From Hippasteria phrygiana (lineage: Eukaryota > Echinodermata > Asteroidea > Valvatida > Goniasteridae): DNA of 64,000 bases. A program made the translations under genes and the position numbers. Positions 33,861 through 42,693 of the stretch are shown in pieces. Numbering within the stretch: position 1 is the first letter of the stretch; every line of letters starts with the position of its first letter. The stretch is from assembly GCA_037893225.1 (NCBI GenBank), contig JAZGUH010000938.1, positions 186,001 through 250,000 on the forward strand. The letters run 5' to 3'. The notes beneath the pieces were generated by a model, which saw nothing but the letters and a program-made list of their open reading frames with translations, had not been told where the DNA came from and did no database searches.

Positions 33861-34322
33861 ATGTGCAAGTGGCTTAAACTCGGAAAGCTAACTACGTGCT
33901 TAAAGGATGGAGACCCGTGGTGTACCGAACATTTTGGTAGACGTGATCTAGCGCCTAAACCATGTTTAATTTTTGGTGGTGGAACTGAGTCACGTAATCA
34001 ACTTTGTATGAACCATTCTACGAAAGGAAAGCAGCGGTTACTACGCATCGAAAATATGGCTAAAACAAAGTATAAAAGAGTTATAAAAGAACTAGATGTA
34101 AAATTTGACCCCGAAAAACATTAATGTTCTTGGTTACTTTGCAATAGTTTAAATCGCTGTAATAAACCAACAACCAAGTGCATTCCTGCGTATTGTTCTT
34201 CTCACGCGCAACGTTTTAAAATAATGGGCAGAGCGGTTAAACCATGTTTAATATGCGATCGCGGTACTTTTTCTAAAAACGGTAATTGTACCGAGTGTAA
34301 TAAAAAGAATAGGATTATCTAA
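33861..34322 (+). pseudogene. Cys-rich zinc-binding-like protein of the viral element
   Basis: An ATG at 33,861 opens a frame of about 153 codons ending at TAA 34,320-34,322, broken only by an in-frame TAA at 34,122. The two halves look like a duplicated module: KPCLIF..GTESRNQLC in the first and KPCLICDRGTFSKNGNC in the second, with several CxxC and C..H pairs. The second half keeps its Cys pairs better. A role in DNA or RNA binding is an inference from the metal-binding pattern. The gene's last 8 bases overlap the end of the convergent capsid-like gene on the other strand. Not recognised by name. Confidence 0.55.
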
Positions 34323-35028
34323 CAAGATTAAACATTTTAACAATCTCTACGTAAAAGACAATCATTTTTCCATGATTATCGATTAAGTTACCACCGTGGT
34401 CTCTGATACTAAAGCTGAGTTGGTTTATTTTAGAGCTTGCGAGTCTATGAGAAATTAATCTTCTATTCTCGATGATCGCATCGTCGCTTTTTATTATCGG
34501 TACGACGTATAACAAGTCCGTATTCTTTCCATTTAAGAAATTATCTCGAGTAGATAGTTGATCGCAATGTATGAAAACTGTATCGATAAGATTCATATTA
34601 TAAAACCCTACGTAATCTATACTGTAGATTAAATTTTTATCCGGTAGTCCCAACAAATTCTTAATGTTTCTATCTAAGCGTAGAGTACAATTTTCTTCCA
34701 ACACATTAACGTATATTTTTGTATTGAGTCGGTCTATAGAAACTTCTAACCAAACTAATTGGCTGAGTTCATCTAAGAACCAATCAATATTGTAATTTCA
34801 AGCTGGAACCAAAATTTGACCGGTTGTAGAACCTATATAATCTCCAGTAACTGGATCAGTTTGCCTTTTTAAAAAGGCAATTTTACTATTAGTATCGACA
34901 TTATACAAGTCCACGATAAACGATATGCTGTTTAAACTCATAAAATAGTCTCCGTTACCGTTATCTATGGGTTCCGATAAAGTAAACGTTTTTTCGTTAA
35001 CGGTCATTTCAAAAACGTGCGACTCCAC
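34315..35028 (-). pseudogene. probable minor (penton-type) capsid protein
   Basis: One minus-strand frame of about 237 codons from 35,028 to TAA at 34,317-34,315, interrupted only by TGA at about 34,800-34,798. The C-terminus reads INQLSFSIRDHGGNLID followed by a beta-rich end. This pattern (short strands, R-D/Q-x-x-G-x-x-I-D near the C-terminus) and the size match my recollection of the single-jelly-roll minor capsid protein of adintoviruses, which sits at capsid vertices. The start codon position is GTG, in the context AATAAAGTG where most neighbours have AATAAAATG, so the original ATG has probably mutated. Assignment is tentative. Confidence 0.5.
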
Positions 35029-35061
35029 TTTATTTAAACGATTTTTTAATTAATTGTTTGT

Positions 35062-35072
35062 TTAATAAAATG
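35062..35072 (+). promoter_or_regulatory. AATAAAATG start-codon motif
   Basis: TTAATAAAATG spans the start codon at 35,070. The same word precedes or contains the starts at 37,910, 42,423 and 42,691, with TTATAAATG at 41,443 and 45,848 (minus). This suggests a viral AT-rich promoter overlapping the start codon. Confidence 0.5.
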
Positions 35073-36397
35073 AATTCACAACTTAACATCATCGTAAACG
35101 CCAACAACAACGGATCTTTTAACTCTAATTTAGTAGACCTGTTTAGCGATTATATTATGTCCGACATAAAACATGACGAACAAGTCCTACGCTATGCATC
35201 TGATCCCATGACGTTTTATCAAAATCAACTCAACTTTGCATTTTGGTGCGCAACTTCGGGTTGTGGTGTAGGACTAGACTTGTTGAAACATACAAACCCC
35301 CTTTTATCGGCTATATTCAAGTTTTACGCATATTTCACAATCAGAAAGATACTTTACTTTCTAAAGTGCCCAATTCCAGGAGATAATATATTTGACGATC
35401 TAAACAATAACATAGATCACAACGCTTATACCAATACTTGCCGGCACTTTCAAGTCGATCCAAACGTGAGTTTTAAACAGACTGTAGACTTAACTTCTGG
35501 AGGATTAGGTACCGCCTACTATTACGATAATTTGGGGTTGCGTAGATATTTACCAGTACCTGGTAGAAATTACGACTCTAGAAGATCAGCATTGATGATC
35601 TTGACCCCGTGAGATACCCCGGCGCTACATATATGGGGTTTGGAGAATCGGGTGATGCGTATCATTTTAGTAAGTACACGGTTACGTAGATCAGGCAATC
35701 CGCAGACGTTGCACGACTTGGTTTTAGAAAGTTTATACGTCAGACGAGCTCTTTTACAGACGTAGGTATAGAATGCATAAACGAAAGCGTTAGAACGTAC
35801 GTGTACGCCATACTTGGTGCGCAAGCTCAAACAAAAACGAGTATCCTAACGCCGGGTACTGGGTTAGACGCGCAAAGACAATTTGAAAATATTGTAGAAG
35901 ACGTAATCGATAGTCCTACGGATCTAGAAGCATCTATCGCTATATTTCAAGATTCTTTACAATACGCTAGAAGTTCGCTAAACTTTGTGATAAACTCGGG
36001 GTTATACTTGATTCCATCGGATATGGAACTATTAGTCGGTATTCATCAGGGTTATAATAATAATATACAGATAGCTACGCCCGATTTATCAATAGGACTA
36101 AATGTCAACTTGAACTTCAGTATACCCCTACCACCTACAACCCCAGATATTTTAGACCCACCACCACCTACAACCCCAGATATTTTAGACCCTCCACCTC
36201 CCTCGCCAACGTCAGAGTCACAAACACCACCTCCTCAAAAATCTAGTAGTATATCTACCCAGCAGAATTTAGACAATTTAGAAAATTTACCCGCGTCACA
36301 ACCTGACCCTCACGAACAAGAAAAAACGTCTTTAGTCATTGGTTTAATGGGCGTTACAGCGGTATCTTTTCTAGTTTACGATATTTTATTTAGATGA
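35070..36397 (+). pseudogene. conserved adintovirus-type protein, Pro-rich with C-terminal membrane segment
   Basis: An ATG at 35,070 opens 181 codons to 35,612. Frames then shift at least twice (about 35,610-35,790) and continue open to TGA 36,395-36,397. The total would be about 440 residues. Landmarks: QLNFAFWCATSGCGVGLDLL (about residues 51-70), CPIPGD, then AILGAQAQTK (about 35,807), a PPTTPDILDP repeat in tandem (about 36,130-36,195), and a hydrophobic tail IGLMGVTAVSFLVYDILF. The first part is well conserved in elements of this type as I remember them; its role is unknown, perhaps a structural or membrane-linked virion protein. Its end overlaps the integrase gene's end by about 12 bases on the opposite strand. 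Confidence 0.65.
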
Positions 36398-37394
36398 ATT
36401 GGGTGGTAACTCGGTATCTGACGGAACAACAATTAATTCTTTCATAACAAACGATCTCTTAGGGCCGTCTTTTAGATAGTACAACGCCGGTTGTCCAGGG
36501 TTGATCGTTCTTTTTCTATAACATACATTTCTAAGCTGCAAATGGAGTCGGTGGCTCTTCTTCTAACGTCTTTTTCGGGTTCTCCAGGAGCATAAAGGTA
36601 CCTGACGATCTCGTCGTTCACGTTCAAAAGTTTTTCTGAGCTCTTAAGCCCCTCTGAACTAAGTTGTCGTATTTTCAATTGTGACATGGCTAGTTTAGGA
36701 GTTAGAGGTTTACCTTTCATCGTAGATATCAGTCTAGTTTCTTCGTCGTTTAACGCTTCCACGACTTTGGGTAATCGTTTTACCCACAACCTGCTACGCT
36801 CGGTGGGTTCTAACATTTCTTTAGCGTATTGATGACCGAATAATCTTTCAGCCAAAGTACGATTAAATCTTTCTACGATACATTCAGCTCTGTGATTACC
36901 TACCTCACCTCTTTGCACGACTACATTTTTAGATCTCATCAAAACCCTAAATTCAGCCATAAACTCTCTACCGGGATCTACTTTAATAATTTTAGGGTAT
37001 GATAACGCTGACCGCATGTAAATCTTTTTTATAGCTTCGGCAACTTGGCCGCTCGTTTTATTGACCAAGGGTTCGGCTTCTTTATATCTAGTAGCCACAT
37101 CAACTACCGTCAACGCATATCTATACGTTTTTCTCCCAAGTGTATCGTGGTGTAGGTATAGGAGATCAGTTTGATGCATTTCATTGGGTAATCCTATCGA
37201 TCTATTTAGACTATAGTTGGTCTAGAAATATTACTAGGAGTCGGTAAATACATTTGCCACAAGGCTTGTTTTTTTAACCAGTTTCTAGCATCCTTTTCCG
37301 ATACGCCGGTTTTTAAAGTGAATTTTGTTACGGCTCCTTCACCTTTCCAGTAGCCTCGAGGACTGTAAAATATGTTTTGCATTTTCGTTTCCAT
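36386..37394 (-). pseudogene. int: retroviral-type integrase (DDE, rve superfamily)
   Basis: Inserts the element's linear DNA into host chromosomes. From the ATG at 37,394: an N-terminal YSPRGYWKG..WLKKQALWQMYLP segment (37,394-37,209) typical of Polinton/adintovirus integrases; a frame change near 37,205; then the catalytic core with Asp in HQTDLLY (about 37,166), Asp in VDPGREF (about 36,977) and Glu in CIVERFNR (about 36,872), with 34 residues between the last two; a C-terminal RYLYAPGEP region; another frame change near 36,500; and an end PALYYLKDGPKRSFV to TAA 36,388-36,386. All three catalytic residues remain although the frame is broken twice. Convergent with the preceding plus-strand gene. 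Confidence 0.93.
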
Positions 37395-37405
37395 TATATA
37401 TATAT

Positions 37406-37825
37406 TTATAAATTAAAAACCCCCAAAACAGCGGAACTTCCCAAGATGAATGCAATTTCACCATTCTTTTGTTGTTCGCTAGGTGTGTAAAAATCGGATA
37501 ATGTGGGTTCGTGCGTTAAACCTACGGGTAATTGCATGTCTTCACCAATCACTTCGTTATATTCTCGCAATGCTTCGTCGATGTTTTGAAATGTTTTTTG
37601 AGCCTTTACTTCCTTTCGTAGTCGCTCGTTTAGATAATCTAGATACTTGGTTCTTTGTTTCTCCCATTCGTTCCTTGCTTGGGTTAATCTTTCTAAAGCC
37701 AAGTCGTGTCGTTTACGCTCTGCGTTGGCATCAGACTTTCATAAACTCGAAAATATAATGTTTGATCCTGTAAACGCCAAAGCATTTACTATAGCTCCAC
37801 CAACCATCATAAAAACGATCGCCAT
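37406..37825 (-). pseudogene. small conserved membrane/coiled-coil protein of the element
   Basis: A single minus-strand frame of 139 codons from ATG 37,825 to the stop at 37,406, broken by one in-frame TGA at 37,741-37,739. N-terminus: hydrophobic MAIVFMMVGGAIVNALAFTG. Middle: charged, heptad-like RKRHDLALERLTQARNEWEK. Then LSDFYTPSEQQKNGE and a second hydrophobic tail. It overlaps no neighbour and lies head-to-head with the major capsid gene, 84 bp apart. I recognise the architecture as recurring beside integrase in related elements; function unknown. The TGA could be a decayed CGA or TGG. Confidence 0.6.
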
Positions 37826-37900
37826 GATTTTATTAAACAACGAAACACATTTTAAACTTGATAAAAAACGATTAAAAACATTACAAAATAATATGTTCGT

Positions 37901-37912
37901 ATAAATAAAATG
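37901..37912 (+). promoter_or_regulatory. AATAAAATG start-codon motif (capsid gene)
   Basis: ATAAATAAAATG ends in the start codon of the major capsid gene (37,910). Confidence 0.5.
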
Positions 37913-38499
37913 AACGCGATTTATGGAAGTAAGCTGAATCCTCACAGACGTTTAAAAAATCCTAGAGCGATTAAGGGTTTTAGACAATCGGTAGTCATTA
38001 CTCATAATCCTAGTACTATAGACGCGAATCAAATGTTAACTGTTAAATTTCCAATGTTGAGCCCAGACGATGTGGTTGTACCTGGTACTACTCGATTGGC
38101 TTTCAACATTGACTTGGAGTCCGAAGGCACCAGCGCTGACGACGAAAGAACTCTATTTTATAACGTAGGGCGAAATTTAATTTAAAAAATAAAAATAAAT
38201 CTAGAGGGTCGCGAGATTTTCAACCTGTACGACGCAGACTTATATAACGTTTTTAAAGATCTGTGGAATCCTAGACACGCAGAACTTTCGTACCAGGGAA
38301 ACGAAAGTAACAACATTACAAAACTCCGAATGGGAGCTAGTGACGCATCCGATAGTGGTGATAGTGGAAAAGACAAAGCCATAGCGGATGCTTATGGAAA
38401 TAGATATTACATTCCTCTAGATTTTGAAATACTAAGAGATCACCATCCGTTTCATCCATCGGCGCTCAAAGATAGACTAACGTACGAGCTTACGTTTAA

Positions 38500-39869
38500 A
38501 GACCAACTAAAACGCCAATTATTTTTTGACTTTTTTGACTTATCTGATAGTTTATGCCTCCCCAAAACTAATGTAACAAGTTTCATGATTCTGAAAAAAA
38601 AAAAAAAAATGTTTTTGAGCCTCTTCTTTCTGAGCCACTTTGACTCGATTCAGAAAAGGCCGAGGTCAACTGCGTGCCGTATCGCGCGAGTATTGATGTA
38701 TACGTGTAGAAACATATGACGTCACTGTATTATACGACAATGTTTTACGTAGAGTCTGTACGCATTTTTTTGTCTAAGGCTAGTATTACTTGCTGTGCTT
38801 TTTGCTCATGATTCAGGAGTAACACTACGATAAACATATTTTAAAGTGTTGACATCTTTGTGAGACACATTTAGAATTGAGGTTGTAGGCTTGTTCTTGC
38901 TGAAAAGCTAGTTATAAGTCATACTTTCCTTTGTTTGCAGTCGGCTTTTATTGGGACCTGCGCGGTCAGTTGTGTGTGAGCTGATGCTATACTATAGTCT
39001 GCTTATGCAGCCCTCATAAGGACCCGCACCTTCTCAGAACTATACACACAATTTCTGTACCAGACTCAATCGCATGTAGCGCATGCAGTACCGTGCGTGT
39101 ACAATGCATGTTGAGTCAAGCGAGCGTGGATAGGGAGACAGCCGGGGCTCTGGCTGCTCGAGACGGCAACCGCAGGGAACGTCGTCGCGGTGGTGCGCGT
39201 GAGTCCGGGACACGATTGGAATGCTCGGTGCCTTTAGAGTTGGAATGGCTCCAGCCTTCAAACGGAATTGTGCCTTCAAACCCAGCTGAGTTTTCATACT
39301 AACACTATCATCTATACAGTCTTTGGCGAAATGTTCTGCACATATTTTCGACCATTTCGACAGCCCAAAATCAGATATTGTATTGTCTACAAAGCGGACC
39401 CACTGTCGCCTTTGAGCTCCATTCAGCACTGAGAATCGCAGTAAGGTTAGGTCGGGGTTTTTGTCGCTGTTCCTCGTGCAACCCCCAACTACACACGATC
39501 GAGGCATAATGATTATCTCAGAACCATGCTTATACTGAAATAATATCAAAATTAGACAAAATAGACGGGAAAACGGAGGAATTAGGTCGACAACAACTCT
39601 TCAGGAGCATGAACTCCACGTACGTACATGCATAGTGTTTGGCTGTAGCATCAACCGACTCTACACGTGTACGTCACTGGGTCACGTACATACATTTAAC
39701 ATACATAATGAGCTTTCGCGAAACAGGATAAATGGTTCAGAATAACAACCCTTCTTTTTAATAAAAACATTCCTCTCGTTTGCAAAGTAATCTCCATCAG
39801 TTAAAAGAGTATTTAAACTGTCGGAAAAGTCCAACAAGTCAACAACAAAATTGGCGTTTTAGTTCCTCT
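38500..39869 (-). mobile_element. TTAA-targeting THAP element, copy 2 (complete, inside capsid gene)
   Basis: Flanked by TTAA at 38,496-38,499 and 39,870-39,873. Tips: AGACCAACTAAAACGCCAAT (left) and the reverse complement of AGAGGAACTAAAACGCCAAT (right). The capsid frame is exactly rejoined when the element and one TTAA are removed, which confirms the target duplication and the termini. Contains a THAP-domain ORF on the minus strand. A run of about 16 A residues lies at 38,594. TTAA duplication is the hallmark of piggyBac-type insertion, but no piggyBac transposase is encoded. Confidence 0.92.
39040..39507 (-). CDS. THAP-domain protein carried by the TTAA element
   Basis: From the ATG at 39,507 (MPRSCVVGGCTRNSDK) the frame runs 155 codons to 39,040. 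It shows a C2CH THAP finger: CVVGGC near the N-terminus, a Trp-Val-Arg-Phe stretch, then ICAEHF, and a GAIPTL box about 40 residues on. THAP fingers bind specific DNA. The rest (Arg/His/Pro-rich) has no known fold. The same ORF is conserved in the copy at 48,927-49,409, and its remnant in the copy at 2,792. There is no catalytic domain, so it is a DNA-binding protein only, perhaps a transposition regulator or a captured host THAP exon. Confidence 0.75.
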   Translation of the reverse strand: MPRSCVVGGCTRNSDKNPDLTLLRFSVLNGAQRRQWVRFVDNTISDFGLSKWSKICAEHFAKDCIDDSVSMKTQLGLKAQFRLKAGAIPTLKAPSIPIVSRTHAHHRDDVPCGCRLEQPEPRLSPYPRSLDSTCIVHARYCMRYMRLSLVQKLCV

Positions 39870-40559
39870 TTAACGATCACAAAAACGTCGTAGATTCTAC
39901 GGATGACGATGCCAAGTATAAAATGTCTGGGTTGTCTCTCGAATTTGATGTGGTGACTAGTAAAACATTGGCTGACTCTATCAGACAACAATATCGAGGC
40001 AAGTCTCATTTTCTATTTGATCAAGTTCAAAGATATCTCGTTAGAGACTTTAACAAATCCGATACGACTTGGAACATTAATCTTAACCAATCGATTAGAA
40101 GCCTAAAGGGTGTACTACTTTTGTTCAAAGATCCTACCAATAGCGTTACTTACAATGTTTACAATCCTAAAATAGAAAAAGTAGACGTTACGATAGAGGG
40201 TAAACCGAATCAATTGTACAGTCAAGGTATGATGCGTTATCAACACTGGGATGAAATTATCAAGTTTTTTGGAGACTCTAATACAGAATTTGGTGTTGGT
40301 GTAGCCAAAGACTTGAGTTTGTACGGTATGGGTGTAGGCAACTACTTAAACAATAGTTATGGGCTTTGGTTAGATATGACAGTAACCGATGATAATAAAA
40401 GTCATGGTTCGGGTAGGAAAATAGGAGAAGTGGGTGGTGGTATAAGTATTCATTTAGAAAGAGAAGCCGAGACAGCCGGGGATCTAAAATGTTACGTTTT
40501 CTTGGTGATGGATGGTCAATAGCGTTTACTATTAAAAATCAAGGGTATAATTAAATAAC

Positions 40560-41170
40560 ATGTTTCCAAAGACACCTCACTGCGCTTTGATATGCGGTAG
40601 AACCAATTCTGGTAAAACTAAATATATTTTAGATCTATTGGAAACGGAGTATAGGAGCCACTTTGAAAAGATTGTTGTCATTTGTCCTACATTATCGAAT
40701 AATAAGTCTTATCACGAGAGGGGTTGGCTTTGGTTAGATCCGGAGATATACCTATGCGATTTGGAAGTGGAAAAAGTGTCTCTCAACGAAGCATTGGAAT
40801 TTTATAGAACCAGACTAAAAGGATTACACGTTTTATTTTTGATAGATGACTGTAGCGCGGAACAAGAAATAAAATATCGTAAAGCGGCATATGATAAAAA
40901 TACTTGTATATTAACAAAGTTGGCCTTTAGCGGTAGACACGACAATCACTACTGTTGGTTGTTAACTCAAAGGTATATTGCGTAATAACGGATTATCGAG
41001 CTCAAACCGCATTTGTTGCGTTGTTTTATTGCAAAGATAAATGTCTAAATGAAAATGACGCTGTACCTTTAGAAGAAAGATCTAGAATTAGAAAGATTCT
41101 AAGAGACGTGCCTTATAGCAAATTGTTGATAAAAACTGATCCTCCAGTTTGCTGGGGGCTCGCAAGATAG
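40560..41170 (+). pseudogene. FtsK/HerA-type DNA packaging ATPase
   Basis: Pumps viral DNA into capsids using ATP. ATG 40,560, in AAATAACATG context, 38 bp after the capsid stop. Walker A GRTNSGKTKY at residues 13-22; Walker B VLFLIDDC at 91-98; SGRHDNH..LLTQRY sensor-like region at about 125-140. The frame breaks near 40,980 and resumes in another frame (DYRAQTAFVALFYCKDK) to TAG at 41,168-41,170. Total length about 200 residues, normal for the A32-like packaging ATPases of this group. Only one frameshift separates it from an open gene. A tandem repeat follows immediately. Confidence 0.9.
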
Positions 41171-41300
41171 CTAGTTGATAACTAGCTGTAGTTTGCTAGA
41201 TAGCTAGCTGTGATTTGCTGTATAGCTAGTTGATAACTAGTTGATAACTAGCTGTAGTTTGCTGTATAGCTAGTTGATAGCTAGCTGTAGTTTGTTAAAA
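41163..41300. repeat. TAGCTAGTTGATAACTAGC tandem repeat
   Basis: Repeated and partly palindromic TAGCTAGTTGATAACTAGCT and GTAGTTTGCT(G/A)TA units, about 35 bp, nearly four times. It starts over the ATPase stop codon. It may be a local expansion, or a terminator/recombination site of the virus; nothing proves either. Confidence 0.7.
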
Positions 41301-41442
41301 ATTATATCAGTATATTGTAGTATATAATATGATAGAATATATAGACGTCTTGCTAAAACTCGTAATATCCGCCAACTTGTGTTTAATTTCTTACGAGTAT
41401 ATGACTTATAAAACTAAGATAAAAAATATATGCTGTTTATAA

Positions 41443-42083
41443 ATGAACAACTCGATATCATCTCTAAGTTCGTTGTCTCAACAACCGATGCGAGTACACC
41501 CTACAAGTGTAGCTACGCCAGTAGAAACTCCTAGTGTAGTTCCAGAACACAAAAATAGACTTTTAGGAGTAGTTGCTTCCGGTGATTCGAAGAAATATCT
41601 GGGTAAAGAATACTCCATGAATGAAGTCGAAAATTTAGACTCTGTAAAACAAGAGAAAATGTACACAAATTATGAAGCTAAACTAGGTAAAGAAATGATC
41701 GTTAGTTTGGGTAGTTGCATGCTTAGTCTTTACTCAAAAGCTTTAGGTATGGCTTTACCCCTGGCTTCGCCGTTTGGTTATAAACTTTGTTTAAAGACTC
41801 TGAAGAATCTCTTACCAACGACTTGGAAAATGATCCAGTTATTTCTAGCATTATGGCTAGTTTACTTTGCGAAGTGTACTATAACTATGGACTTTATCTA
41901 TCTCCTTTGGTAGCTATGTTGATTACTACTAAACATTTGAAAATAGATAATTATAATATTACAAATAATAGTAGTTCTATTATAAAAGATGGATCTAGAA
42001 ACGAAAGCGGACCAAGTAGTAGTGTCGCAAGAGCCAAAGCAGGAGACTCAACCGATAGAGAGGGTAACAAAACCTCCAGCTAA
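41443..42083 (+). pseudogene. unrecognised viral ORF with hydrophobic C-terminal part
   Basis: ATG 41,443 in TTATAAATG context. Ser-rich N-terminus, then EVENLDSVKQEKMYTNYEAK and a hydrophobic stretch. The frame must shift near 41,780 to continue as DLENDPVISSIMASLLCEVY and LSPLVAMLITTKHL, and this second frame stays open to 42,083, overlapping the next ORF's start by about 95 bases. The overlap may mean the true end was nearer 41,990. Function unknown; the layout suggests a structural or membrane protein. Confidence 0.45.
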
Positions 42084-42408
42084 AAAAGGAGTAAAAAAAA
42101 CCCAAAGAGTAGAGCAGGGCAAAAAACTAGCCGAAAGAAACAAAAAGATGAAAGAGCAAATAGAAAAGATGCAAAGTCTAGACGATGAAACACCCAACCA
42201 AACGGTTACGATAGGGAGTATTCCGAGCTGGGGGTATGCAGTAGTAGGCTTAGCTATTTTAGGACTCGGGTATCTAGCGCTTAGTAAAAAGAATGTTGCA
42301 GTTAATGAAATCGAAACATCTACCAAGCAAACTCCACAACCACCAACAAACGTCGATCCAATTGAAGATTTGTTTAGAAATGGAATAAAAAAATATTTAA
42401 AAATGTAA
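41989..42408 (+). CDS. small basic membrane protein of the element (intact, 139 aa)
   Basis: ATG 41,989 to TAA 42,406-42,408, no breaks. N-terminal third is Glu/Lys-rich; KKTQRVEQGKKLAERNKKMK predicts a basic coiled coil. One clear membrane segment, IPSWGYAVVGLAILGLGYLA (about residues 78-97), is followed by a Thr/Pro-rich tail. Single-pass proteins of this size are usual in adintoviruses, possibly minor virion or core proteins. This is one of only two unbroken viral frames in the block. Function is inferred only from layout. Confidence 0.6.
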   Translation: MDLETKADQVVVSQEPKQETQPIERVTKPPAKKGVKKTQRVEQGKKLAERNKKMKEQIEKMQSLDDETPNQTVTIGSIPSWGYAVVGLAILGLGYLALSKKNVAVNEIETSTKQTPQPPTNVDPIEDLFRNGIKKYLKM

Positions 42409-42410
42409 TC

Positions 42411-42425
42411 GTTATAAATAAAATG
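42411..42425 (+). promoter_or_regulatory. AATAAAATG start-codon motif
   Basis: GTTATAAATAAAATG, only a few bases after the previous stop, ends with the start codon at 42,423. Confidence 0.5.
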
Positions 42426-42664
42426 GATACTAAGAACGTCGCAAATACTCCTTTTTACGGTGCTGTGTTAAGTTTATTGACTGTAGGTTATACCATTTTG
42501 AGTAAAACACTTTTGAAAATAGAACCTGCCGATCTAGGTAAATTAGACGTAGAACTGTAGAAGATACGGTTAAAATTACCGCTACGGTAGGTGGTGCTCT
42601 AGCTACGCAGTCTTGGTTAGTGAGTCAAGGTATACTTCCTCAAAATGTAGTAAATACCGCGTAA
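42423..42664 (+). pseudogene. tiny conserved hydrophobic protein (~79 aa), one frameshift
   Basis: ATG 42,423 reads MDTKNVANTPFYGAVLSLLT with a hydrophobic centre, 45 codons to a stop near 42,559. Shifting frame there continues as TVEDTVKITATVGGALATQS to TAA 42,662-42,664. The perfect AATAAAATG context, the close packing (15 bp after the previous stop, 26 bp before the next ATG) and continued protein-like sequence after the shift support a real gene too small for ordinary ORF calling. Role unknown; probably membrane-associated. Confidence 0.6.
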
Positions 42665-42680
42665 AAGAAAAAATAATTTG

Positions 42681-42693
42681 TATTATTAAAATG
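42681..42693 (+). promoter_or_regulatory. ATTAAAATG start-codon motif
   Basis: TATTATTAAAATG containing the start at 42,691. Confidence 0.45.

Larger units (their letters stand above)
37910..40522 (+). pseudogene. major capsid protein (double-jelly-roll type), split by a transposon
   Basis: Forms the icosahedral shell. The 5' part (37,910-38,499) is one frame with a single in-frame TAA at 38,183-38,185. It includes MLTVKFPMLSPDDVVVPGT and DAYGNRYYIPLDFEI. The 3' part resumes at 39,874 in the same phase and stays open to TAG at 40,520-40,522 (LEFDVVTSKTLADSIRQQY, WDEIIKFFGDSN). Between them lies a 1,370-bp THAP element plus one copy of its TTAA target (38,500-39,873). Its removal restores the original codon at the junction, giving about 412 residues with one stop. 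The order capsid then packaging ATPase is usual. Recognition is from conserved segments of adintovirus hexon-like proteins. Confidence 0.85.

Noticed and set aside
36386..37394. Integrase from an endogenous retrovirus
   Set aside because: The YWKG-type N-terminus, lack of any gag/RT nearby and the PolB/capsid neighbours fit the Maverick/adintovirus class.
38330..38719. 129-aa ORF running from the capsid gene into the inserted element
   Set aside because: Chance read-through across the transposon junction at 38,499/38,500; the second half is not capsid.
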